A stretch of DNA of 6,229 nucleotides, from the NCBI GenBank assembly GCA_051655155.1, contig JBOFZL010000017.1, positions 1 through 6,229 on the forward strand, in the 5' to 3' direction. Both the position numbers and the translations under genes were made by a program. Shown here piece by piece: positions 1 through 6,229 of the stretch (position 1 is the stretch's first letter; every line of letters begins with the position of its first letter). The DNA is from JBOFZL01 sp051655155. Lineage in GTDB: Bacteria > Bacillota > Clostridia > Peptostreptococcales > Filifactoraceae. Below the pieces are notes generated by a model, which did not search any database, had not been told where the DNA came from, and saw only the letters and a program-made list of their open reading frames with translations.

Positions 1-13
1 TATCGTTAAAATC

Positions 14-22
14 ATTATATCA
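14..22 (-). promoter_or_regulatory. Candidate extended -10 element downstream of ogt
   Basis: The minus strand reads TGATATAAT at 22-14, about 27 bases past the ogt stop. It could start transcription of a gene lying beyond the left edge. The region 17 bases upstream (TATACT at 42-37) is a poor -35 match, and the whole 1-49 stretch is nearly pure A/T. No GC-rich hairpin followed by a T-run is visible between ogt and the edge, so no terminator can be placed here. This is a weak call. Confidence 0.22.
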
Positions 23-49
23 TATTTATATTTTAAAGTATATATAAAT

Positions 50-538
50 CTATATATTGTGTTTTTCGAGATTAATTAAGTATTCCTTTATTTTTATACC
101 GCCTGCATAACCAACATAAGAATTATTGTAGCCTATCACTCTATGACAAGGCACAACAATTGGTAAATTATTTTTATTATTTGCCTGTCCAACTGCGCGA
201 TAAGCTAACGGACTTCCTATTAATTTGGCTATATCCTTATAACTACATGTTGTTCCATATGGGATGTTCAGCAATTCATTCCAAACTTTAATCCTAAAAT
301 TAGTTCCTTCTTGTTTAAATTTAAATGAAAAATTTTTTCTGTAACCTAAAAAATATTCTATCAATTCGGCTTTTGCAGTCTTAATCTCGTTAGTTTCTTT
401 TTTGTAAAATTCTAAAAATTCTCCTTCTTCATTAGGTAAAGTGATTTTTATTATATAGTCATCATCTACTACTATTCCAAGTTTCCCTATAGGAGTTTCA
501 ACAAATGATAAATATTTAGTTGTTTTATTTATATTCAT
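50..538 (-). CDS. ogt: Methylated-DNA-[protein]-cysteine S-methyltransferase (Ogt type)
   Basis: This suicide repair protein takes the alkyl group from O6-alkylguanine (and less well O4-alkylthymine) in DNA onto its own cysteine. It is 162 residues long, the size of the single-domain Ogt form, with no Ada-type N-terminal regulatory domain. Residues 8-75 are the N-terminal ribonuclease-like fold. Residues 80-160 are the DNA-binding/transferase domain with PCHRV at 130-134, making Cys131 the acceptor. Aligning by eye to human MGMT with a constant offset of 14 places Tyr100, Arg114 (the flipping finger), Asn123, His132 and Glu158 at the functional positions, so the enzyme looks active. The position after Asn123 is Asn rather than the frequent Pro. 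GAGG lies five bases before the ATG, supporting the start. It follows rsmA by 44 bases and is the last gene seen in the cluster. The symbol ogt is by architecture; adaB/dat1-type naming is equally possible. Confidence 0.95.
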   Translation of the reverse strand: MNINKTTKYLSFVETPIGKLGIVVDDDYIIKITLPNEEGEFLEFYKKETNEIKTAKAELIEYFLGYRKNFSFKFKQEGTNFRIKVWNELLNIPYGTTCSYKDIAKLIGSPLAYRAVGQANNKNNLPIVVPCHRVIGYNNSYVGYAGGIKIKEYLINLEKHNI

Positions 539-582
539 AGATACCTCAACTTCTTAACTGAATATATTCCAATAGTTGATAT

Positions 583-1452
583 TTAAGAAATTAATTTATA
601 CATTTCATTTGATAATTTTGCAAATTCTTTTATATCTAAACTTTCACCTCTTCTATTTTCTTCAATTTTTGCATTTTTTAATGCTAATCTAACTAAATCT
701 CTTTGAAAATCTTCATAAGTAGATAATGAGTTATATATAGTTTTTCTACGTTTTGAAAAACTTCCTCTTACAACCTTAAAAAATAACTCACTATCGCTTA
801 TTTCAATTAATTTTTGTTTTCTAATCTCAATGGCAACTATAGCTGAATCCACAGCCGGCGGAGGAATAAATGCTGCTCTTGATGCCTTTCCAATAACTTC
901 AACATTCCCATAATATTGAATTGCAACGGACAAACTTCCATAAGCTTTTGTAGATGGTCTAGCTGCCATTCTATCCGCCACTTCTTTTTGAACCATCACA
1001 ACAAATTTCGAAAGTGGTATTTTACTTTCTAAGAATCTCATAATAATTGCAGTTGTTATATAATATGGTAAATTAGCTATAACTTTTATAGGTTGATTTA
1101 CATCTAAATTTTTAATCAAAGAATTTAAATCTGTTTTTAAAATATCTTCATTTACTATTGTTACATTATCAAACTCTTTAAGAGTTTCAGATAATATAGG
1201 TATCAATTTTGAATCTATCTCTATAGCTATTACCTTTTTACTTTTTTTTGCTAACTCATAAGTCAATGTTCCAATGCCTGTTCCTATTTCAAAAACAATA
1301 TCATTCTCGTCTATCTCACCTGCAGCAACAATTTTTTGAAGGATATTATTGTCTACTAAAAAGTTTTGTCCTAATGATTTTGTAAATGTAAAACCATATT
1401 TTTCCACTATTGATTTTGTTATCTTATGACTTGCCAAATTACCATTAATCAT
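583..1452 (-). CDS. rsmA: 16S rRNA (adenine1518-N6/adenine1519-N6)-dimethyltransferase RsmA/KsgA
   Basis: RsmA uses S-adenosylmethionine to dimethylate two adjacent adenosines in the 3'-terminal helix 45 loop of 16S rRNA. This is a late quality-control step of 30S assembly, and its loss is the classic cause of kasugamycin resistance. The 289-residue protein is full length. Visible signatures are SLGQNFL (26-32), the SAM-binding loop EIGTGIGTLT (55-64), the acidic IEID (77-80), ED (102-103), and the catalytic NLPYYIT (127-133). QKEVADRM (155-162), FSKRRKT (232-238) and RRGESL (267-272) follow in the C-terminal part. The usual Pro of the GPGxG loop is Thr here, a conservative variant. The ATG is preceded by GAGGT four bases upstream, and only 15 bases separate it from the rnmV stop. 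The mitochondrial-type and Erm rRNA methylase relatives are excluded by length, motif set and the rnmV neighbour. Confidence 0.97.
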   Translation of the reverse strand: MINGNLASHKITKSIVEKYGFTFTKSLGQNFLVDNNILQKIVAAGEIDENDIVFEIGTGIGTLTYELAKKSKKVIAIEIDSKLIPILSETLKEFDNVTIVNEDILKTDLNSLIKNLDVNQPIKVIANLPYYITTAIIMRFLESKIPLSKFVVMVQKEVADRMAARPSTKAYGSLSVAIQYYGNVEVIGKASRAAFIPPPAVDSAIVAIEIRKQKLIEISDSELFFKVVRGSFSKRRKTIYNSLSTYEDFQRDLVRLALKNAKIEENRRGESLDIKEFAKLSNEMYKLIS

Positions 1453-1467
1453 ATATACCTCATATAC

Positions 1468-2004
1468 TTATTTTTTTATAGCCATTATAGCTTTCTCTAT
1501 TTCTTCTTTGGTTATTCCGTAGTTATTTAACCTTGAAAGAAATTGTTTACAATTGCCATAGCCTATTCCTAATATTCCGCCTACCAAACTTCTATTATAG
1601 CTTGCATTTTCACACATAGAAAAACCATAATGAATCATATCTTTATTTGTAAATAATTTATTTGATAAAACATTTTCATATCTAGCTGCATTTAAAGCTC
1701 TTATTATGCTTTCTTTGCTAGCATTTTCTACACCTATATCTCCATCTTTACTTGCATCTTCTTGTGGTATATAGGCATGCTTAGATCCTGGAACTAATTT
1801 TGAAACAGTTTTTCGAATTTTTTCTCCTGCATAATCAGGATCAGTTAAAATTATTAATCCTCGCTTTTCTCCTGCTTTTCTTATTCTCTCTTTAACTCCT
1901 ATTGGAAATCCAAATCCATTGGTTGCTATGACCTCAGCATCTACAGCAGCTTTAACAGCAGATATATCATCTTTTCCTTCAACAACTATTACCTCTTTAA
2001 TCAT
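1468..2004 (-). CDS. rnmV: Ribonuclease M5 (5S rRNA maturation)
   Basis: RNase M5 is a Firmicute endoribonuclease that cuts both sides of the 5S rRNA precursor, in Bacillus subtilis with ribosomal protein L18 as cofactor. The protein has 178 residues, close to the family's usual size. Residues 3-90 form a Toprim domain with the catalytic acidic set: VVEGKDD (Glu9), then LTDPDYAGEKIR (Asp55 and Asp57). DIGVENAS (89-96) is a characteristic family segment. Residues from about 115 to 175 match the C-terminal DUF4093-type domain, including the GGILGIGYGN stretch (142-151). The ATG lies inside the prsA stop (ATGA) and is preceded by AGGTGA six bases upstream, which supports this start. Its neighbour rsmA also acts on rRNA, and the rnmV-rsmA pair is widely conserved in Firmicutes. 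The related short Toprim proteins of the primase/topoisomerase group are unlikely, given the C-terminal domain and context. Confidence 0.95.
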   Translation of the reverse strand: MIKEVIVVEGKDDISAVKAAVDAEVIATNGFGFPIGVKERIRKAGEKRGLIILTDPDYAGEKIRKTVSKLVPGSKHAYIPQEDASKDGDIGVENASKESIIRALNAARYENVLSNKLFTNKDMIHYGFSMCENASYNRSLVGGILGIGYGNCKQFLSRLNNYGITKEEIEKAIMAIKK

Positions 2005-2016
2005 TTCTCATCACCT
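2001..2016 (-). promoter_or_regulatory. Ribosome binding site and start/stop overlap coupling prsA to rnmV
   Basis: On the minus strand, AGGTGA (2011-2016) sits six bases before the rnmV ATG (2002-2004). The TGA stop of prsA (2001-2003) shares bases with that ATG as ATGA. The Shine-Dalgarno lies inside the last codons of prsA, so ribosomes ending prsA can restart directly on rnmV. This arrangement decides the rnmV start and suggests translational coupling; the coupling itself is inferred. Confidence 0.75.
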
Positions 2017-3017
2017 GCAGACTTTATTAAATCTCTAAACTCTTCAACTTCAGCATTATTATATAACGCTTTAACCTTGCTATCAAATAAATCCATCTCA
2101 AGTTTTGCTACAATACCTTCTTTTACTGACTCTAATGGAAGCGTTTCCCTAATCTTATCATAAACCTTTATTATATGATATCCATGTATAGTTTTTATTA
2201 TCTTCGATACCTCTCCTACTTTTAAAGCGAATGCAGTCTCATCAAACTCATCTACCATTTCTCCTGCCTTAAAATACCCTAGATCTCCACCATTTATAGA
2301 AGTCGCTTTATCCTCAGAATATTTTATTGCCATTTCTTCAAAACTTTCACCTTGCTCTATTTTTTTTAAAACAGTTTCTGCAATTACAAATTTATTTTCT
2401 ATTTCTGAATCCGAAAGAGTTTTAAAGTTATCATCAATTGTTTTAAATAATATATGAGATGCTTTAACCTCATCATCTGTAAACTTTGCAGTATTAGAAT
2501 TATAATAATTTTCAATCGATTCTTCATTTATTTTATTATTTTTAGTTATATAAGTTTTATATTTTTCTAAATACAACTCATATTTAAACTGTTTTTTTAA
2601 AAAATTATCATCTATGTTATTTTCCATCAAAACAGTTTGAAATTCAGTGTTATTTTCATTTTTTTCTCTAAATGAAGCTAACTCATTGTTTATTTCATCA
2701 TCAGAAATTTCAATACCATTTTTTTCAGCAACTTGTAAAATAAGTTCCTGAGTTATCATTCGATCAAATAGTTCCTTTTTAAAACTTTCTCGATATGTTA
2801 TACCATCACCAATTTCTTGGTTCCAAACATCTTTTCCAAAAACAGACTCATATTGTCCTCCAAAAAGAACTATATTCTTCTCATACTCTTCTAAAGATAT
2901 TTCTTTACCATTTATCTTGGCTATTATTGTAGCTTCCGAATTGACATTTGTATTATTACATGATACCAAAAATAACGCACTATATAAAGAAATTATTATT
3001 ATTAAAAACTTTTTCAT
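2001..3017 (-). CDS. prsA: PrsA/SurA-like parvulin peptidyl-prolyl isomerase lipoprotein
   Basis: This is a 338-residue lipid-anchored foldase, predicted to act outside the cytoplasmic membrane and help exported proteins fold. The N-terminus has basic residues (MKK), a hydrophobic stretch to about residue 18, and a lipobox LVSC with Cys20 as the lipidated residue. Residues 30-160 resemble the SurA/PrsA N-terminal chaperone domain, beginning with the typical AKINGKEIS segment. Residues 183-286 are a parvulin rotamase domain, with ASHILF (His188), SED (Asp236), GGDLGYF (243-249) and HGYHII (His281), so the usual parvulin active-site positions look intact. The C-terminal tail is Lys/Glu-rich. 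It starts 30 bases after mfd stops and overlaps rnmV by 4 bases. The upstream AAAAGG lies 11 bases from the ATG and a GGGA lies 5 bases away, so the ribosome site is weak. The product class is clear. The symbol prsA is by family resemblance; SurA/PpiC-like paralogues are common, so orthology to Bacillus PrsA is not proven. Confidence 0.9.
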   Translation of the reverse strand: MKKFLIIIISLYSALFLVSCNNTNVNSEATIIAKINGKEISLEEYEKNIVLFGGQYESVFGKDVWNQEIGDGITYRESFKKELFDRMITQELILQVAEKNGIEISDDEINNELASFREKNENNTEFQTVLMENNIDDNFLKKQFKYELYLEKYKTYITKNNKINEESIENYYNSNTAKFTDDEVKASHILFKTIDDNFKTLSDSEIENKFVIAETVLKKIEQGESFEEMAIKYSEDKATSINGGDLGYFKAGEMVDEFDETAFALKVGEVSKIIKTIHGYHIIKVYDKIRETLPLESVKEGIVAKLEMDLFDSKVKALYNNAEVEEFRDLIKSAGDEK

Positions 3018-3046
3018 TAATATCCCAACCTTTTAATTATTTAAAC

Positions 3047-3073
3047 ATTATAGCATCTTTTCTAAAAAATCAA
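3047..3073 (-). promoter_or_regulatory. Candidate internal promoter ahead of prsA
   Basis: The minus strand reads TGCTATAAT at 3055-3047, a full extended -10 element. It overlaps the last codons and TAA stop of mfd. A TTGATT at 3073-3068 could be a -35 box (four of six to TTGACA), with a short spacer of 15 bases; an extended -10 can tolerate a poor -35. Transcription would begin near 3040, leaving a leader of roughly 23 bases before the prsA ATG at 3017. TATAAT-like strings are common in DNA this AT-rich, so the call rests mainly on the added TG and on its position. Confidence 0.4.
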
Positions 3074-6000
3074 CTATAGATGTAATCAACTTGTAACTAT
3101 CTCTATTAGAAAAAATTTTTTTCACAACAAGATTTTTGTTATAATCATAAAACGAATACATATTTCCAACTTCTTTAATTACAGATATTTTTAACTTTTT
3201 ACAAATACTCTTAAGATATGCAACTTGTAATAAAACTCTTACAGGGTCTGGTATGTCAGAAAATCTATCCTCTATTTCTTCATCTATCTCTAAAAGTTCT
3301 TCTTTTGAATTTATTGATACAATTTTTTTGTAAACTTCAATTTTATCAATTTCATTTTCTATATAATCATTAGGAATATATGCATCTAACTTTATAATTA
3401 CTTCTGGTTCAACAATATCAGAGACTATCTCTCCTTGTAAATTCTTTATGGCTTCATCAAGAAATTTAATATATAGTTCATATCCAATTTCAGCCATATG
3501 CCCAGATTGACTTTCACCTAAAATACTTCCTGCTCCTCTAATTTCTAAATCACGCATTGCAATTTTAAATCCGGAACCAAATTCAGTGAATTCTCTTATA
3601 GCCTTAAGTCTTCTTTCTGCAATTTCTGTAAGAACCTTGTCTTTTTCATACATAAAATAAGCATAAGCTTGTTTATTAGATCTTCCTACTCTTCCTCGAA
3701 GCTGATACAACTGTGAAAGCCCCATTTTATCAGCGTCATAAATAATCATTGTGTTTGCATTAGAAATATCCAGACCTGTTTCGATAATTGTCGTAGCTAA
3801 CAAAACGTCATATTTCTTTTCATAAAAATCTATCATTATGTTTTCTAGTTTCCGCGAGGACATCTGCCCATGAGCCATTGCTATTTCTGCATTTGGTAAC
3901 AAACGCTTTAGCATTAAATACATTTTTTCCATAGTTTCAACTCTATTGTATACAAAAAAAACTTGTCCTTTTCGCGAAAGTTCTCTCTCAATAGAATCAA
4001 CAATTATCCCCTCTTTTGCCTCTGTAACATAAGTTAATATTGGATAACGATTGTGCGGTGGCTCTTCTAAAACACTCATATCCCTAATTCCACTTAATGA
4101 TAAGTGTAATGTTCTAGGAATAGGCGTTGCAGTTAATGTCACAACATCAATTGAAGATTTAAATTCTTTTAACTTTTCCTTATGCTTAACTCCAAATCTA
4201 TGTTCTTCATCTATGACTAATAACCCTAAATCTTTAAATTCAACTGAATCACTTAATATACTATGAGTTCCTACAATTACGTCTATTAATCCTTGCTTCA
4301 AACGCTTTTTAATTTCTTCATGCTCTTTTTTTGTCTTAAATCTACTTAACACCTCTACTCTAATTGGATAATTCCCAAAACGTGCTTTAATATTTTTATA
4401 ATGTTGTTGTGCTAATATTGTAGTCGGACAAAGAACTGCACACTGCTTAGAATCCATACAAGCTTTAAAAATCCCTCTAATAGCTACCTCTGTTTTTCCA
4501 TAGCCTACATCACCACAAATAAGTCTATCAGTAACCTTTGCACTTTCCATATCACTCTTCATATCAATTATAGCCCTTAATTGATCTTGAGTTTCTTCAT
4601 GAGGAAATTCATCTTCAAATTCTGATTGCCATATAGTATCCTCTCTAAATTGATACCCTTTTGTAATTTGACGTTTTGCATATAATTTAACTATATCTTT
4701 AGCAATTTCCTCAACAACCTTCTTTGCCTTAGATTTAGATTTCTTCCACTCAGAACTTCCTAATTTACTTAATTTTATTCCATTATTATTAGAATTTCCA
4801 ATATATTTTTGAATCCTGTTCATTTGTTCTAACGGAAGATACAAGGTATCTCCCCCACCATAAATAACTTTTATATAGTCTTTTTTTAGTCCATCAAAAT
4901 CTTTCTGTTCTAATGCTACGAAGTGTCCTATCCCATAAGTTTCATGAACTACATAATCGCCTTTTTTTAGTTCTATAAAACTCTCAATTTTTTTACTTTT
5001 ATATTCTTTATGTTTGTTTATTTTTTTTAAAGCATTTTCTCTTGTATGTCTAAATATATCTTCACCTGAGAAAACTGCTATCTTCTCGTCAGTATAAATA
5101 TATCCAGTTGATAATTTTTGATTTAATAAAATTAAATTATTTCTTTTGAAGATATCTTTATTATCATAAAAAATCGGGGAAAATCCTTCATCAATGAGTG
5201 CTTTTTCTAACCTTTTCAATATTTCTAATTTTCCGTCCGATATAATAACTCTATAATTATTTTTAATTAAATATAATAGTTCATCAAAAAACAACTCTAT
5301 CTTACCTTGAAATTTTTTAACTTCTCTTGTATCAAAGTTTATAACTGCAGGTACATTAAACCCTACAATATGCTTGGGTAAATATGAATTTAAAACTATA
5401 ATTTCATCTTCCATAACCTCTCTTGCATAGTCAACTGAAAACAACAATTTCCCTTGTTTTTTTAAAGCAAATCCTTTTTCTAAAGAGTTTTTAAAGTTTT
5501 CACTAAATTCATTAAAATAATTCCTAGCTTTCTCAAAAGCTCTATTAGGATCATTTATAATAAAAATATTGTCTGAAAGATTATAAGAAAAAATATTTGT
5601 ATATTTACTATCATAAAAATAGTCAATATATTTTTCTATTCCAGAAAAATACGTCTTCATCTTTATTTTTTCTAAATCATATTTAATATCATCATTAGTA
5701 ATATTTATAATTTCTTTTTCAATCATTTTAACTGCTGAATCAATATCCTTTGGATAAATAAATGTTTTTGCTGGTAAAATTGTAACCTTATTTTGCTTTT
5801 CTATTGATTTTTGTGTATATATATCAAAATTTCTCATTGAATCAATTTCATCACCAAAAAGTTCAATTCGTATTGGATTATCATTACCAGGAGAAAAAAT
5901 ATCAAAAATTCCTCCCCTTTGAGAAAATTGACCCACTCCTTCAACCTTATGTTCTTTCGTATATCCTATTTCAATTAATCTGCTAGATAATCCATTTATA

Positions 6001-6229
6001 TCTAATACCGAATCAACATATATTTCAATTATATTATTTAAAATATTATTTCGTGGCATATATTTATTTAAAAGCGCATCAGAAGTAAGAACAATGGCAT
6101 CCCAATGTTCTGTTGCCAGTTTTACTAACTCTTCAATTGCCTTAGCTTCATCTTTTCTATCTTTAGCATCAATTGAATAAAATCTTGTTTCCCTACTTTT
6201 CAAATACACAACTTCTAATTTTAAATCTT
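3048..6229 (-). CDS. mfd: Transcription-repair coupling factor Mfd (5' end beyond window)
   Basis: Mfd is a cytoplasmic superfamily 2 DNA translocase. It pushes stalled RNA polymerase off the template and recruits UvrA to start nucleotide excision repair. Numbering from the GTG at 6207-6209, residues 1-330 are the UvrB-like and UvrA-contacting N-terminal part (SQRGGIFDIF at 96-105). Residues 411-470 are the CarD-like RNA-polymerase-interacting domain (GDYVVHETYGIGHF). Residues 525-870 hold the helicase motor: Walker A GDVGYGKTE (566-574), DEEH (667-670), TATP (693-696) and QLRGRVGR (836-843). The translocation (TRG) region follows near 879-898, and the C-terminal TRCF domain runs from about 900 to 1045. 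The stop is TAA at 3048-3050. The reading frame stays open upstream of that GTG, with six more sense codons to the window edge. The GTG is therefore internal, and about 115 residues are missing compared with the family length near 1150-1180. All motor motifs are intact. Identity is near certain; only the start is unknown. Confidence 0.97.
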   Translation of the reverse strand, partial: DLKLEVVYLKSRETRFYSIDAKDRKDEAKAIEELVKLATEHWDAIVLTSDALLNKYMPRNNILNNIIEIYVDSVLDINGLSSRLIEIGYTKEHKVEGVGQFSQRGGIFDIFSPGNDNPIRIELFGDEIDSMRNFDIYTQKSIEKQNKVTILPAKTFIYPKDIDSAVKMIEKEIINITNDDIKYDLEKIKMKTYFSGIEKYIDYFYDSKYTNIFSYNLSDNIFIINDPNRAFEKARNYFNEFSENFKNSLEKGFALKKQGKLLFSVDYAREVMEDEIIVLNSYLPKHIVGFNVPAVINFDTREVKKFQGKIELFFDELLYLIKNNYRVIISDGKLEILKRLEKALIDEGFSPIFYDNKDIFKRNNLILLNQKLSTGYIYTDEKIAVFSGEDIFRHTRENALKKINKHKEYKSKKIESFIELKKGDYVVHETYGIGHFVALEQKDFDGLKKDYIKVIYGGGDTLYLPLEQMNRIQKYIGNSNNNGIKLSKLGSSEWKKSKSKAKKVVEEIAKDIVKLYAKRQITKGYQFREDTIWQSEFEDEFPHEETQDQLRAIIDMKSDMESAKVTDRLICGDVGYGKTEVAIRGIFKACMDSKQCAVLCPTTILAQQHYKNIKARFGNYPIRVEVLSRFKTKKEHEEIKKRLKQGLIDVIVGTHSILSDSVEFKDLGLLVIDEEHRFGVKHKEKLKEFKSSIDVVTLTATPIPRTLHLSLSGIRDMSVLEEPPHNRYPILTYVTEAKEGIIVDSIERELSRKGQVFFVYNRVETMEKMYLMLKRLLPNAEIAMAHGQMSSRKLENIMIDFYEKKYDVLLATTIIETGLDISNANTMIIYDADKMGLSQLYQLRGRVGRSNKQAYAYFMYEKDKVLTEIAERRLKAIREFTEFGSGFKIAMRDLEIRGAGSILGESQSGHMAEIGYELYIKFLDEAIKNLQGEIVSDIVEPEVIIKLDAYIPNDYIENEIDKIEVYKKIVSINSKEELLEIDEEIEDRFSDIPDPVRVLLQVAYLKSICKKLKISVIKEVGNMYSFYDYNKNLVVKKIFSNRDSYKLITSIVDFLEKML

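Noticed and set aside
560..569. Perfect 10-base palindrome GAATATATTC between rsmA and ogt, considered as an operator
   Set aside because: It is short and built almost entirely of A/T, so it is likely by chance in this DNA, and it matches no operator I recognise. The poor -35 match beside its TATATT also argues against a promoter.
1453..1467. Possible regulatory site between rnmV and rsmA
   Set aside because: Only 15 bases are available and they are fully accounted for by the GAGGT ribosome binding site and its spacer.
3110..3122. A6T7 homopolymer block in mfd, with other A7-A8 runs in mfd and prsA, as possible programmed frameshift sites
   Set aside because: The runs encode ordinary Lys-Lys-Ile-Phe or Lys-Lys segments, the zero frame continues correctly through known domains, and such runs are expected at this base composition. 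No downstream stem-loop was noticed.
4051..4266. Plus-strand open frame of 71 codons
   Set aside because: It lies wholly antisense to the conserved helicase region of mfd, shows no recognisable domain, and is best explained as a shadow of that coding sequence.
5804..5986. Plus-strand open frame of 60 codons
   Set aside because: It is antisense to the N-terminal part of mfd, with no recognisable family; its composition is what the reverse of AT-rich coding DNA gives.

Overview
The window holds five protein-coding genes, all on the minus strand. In transcription order (high to low coordinate) they are mfd (cut by the right edge), a PrsA-type parvulin lipoprotein gene, rnmV, rsmA and ogt. Coding density is very high. 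The gaps between genes are 30 bp, a 4-bp overlap, 15 bp and 44 bp, so this looks like one directional gene cluster, probably an operon entered from beyond the right edge. I see no tRNA, rRNA, mobile element, CRISPR array, long repeat or GC-rich hairpin terminator. No gene-free stretch is longer than about 50 bases.

The DNA is strongly AT-rich, with heavy use of A/T-ending codons. Ribosome binding sites are of the AGGT/GAGGT type. RNase M5 and a PrsA-type lipoprotein foldase with a Gram-positive-style lipobox point to a low-GC Firmicute (Bacillota). Mfd followed by a parvulin gene is an arrangement I associate with Clostridia. The spoVT sporulation regulator that often lies next to mfd in spore formers is absent from the interval seen here. 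That fits a non-sporulating anaerobic coccus-type lineage (Tissierellia/Peptoniphilaceae-like), but genus-level assignment is inference only.

Layout: 3048-6229 is the transcription-repair coupling factor Mfd, lacking roughly its first 115 residues because the window ends. 2001-3017 is a membrane-anchored peptidyl-prolyl isomerase. 1468-2004 is RNase M5, which matures 5S rRNA. 583-1452 is RsmA/KsgA, which dimethylates 16S rRNA. 50-538 is a methylated-DNA-[protein]-cysteine S-methyltransferase. The cluster therefore mixes two DNA-repair functions at its ends (Mfd, Ogt), two rRNA-maturation functions (RnmV, RsmA) and one extracytoplasmic foldase.

The most useful regulatory observation is a consensus extended -10 element (TGCTATAAT) that overlaps the mfd stop codon, 29 bases before the prsA start. 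It could let the four downstream genes be transcribed independently of mfd. All five families are well known. I do not see evidence for an undescribed system in this window; the interest lies in gene order and in details of start sites and promoters.
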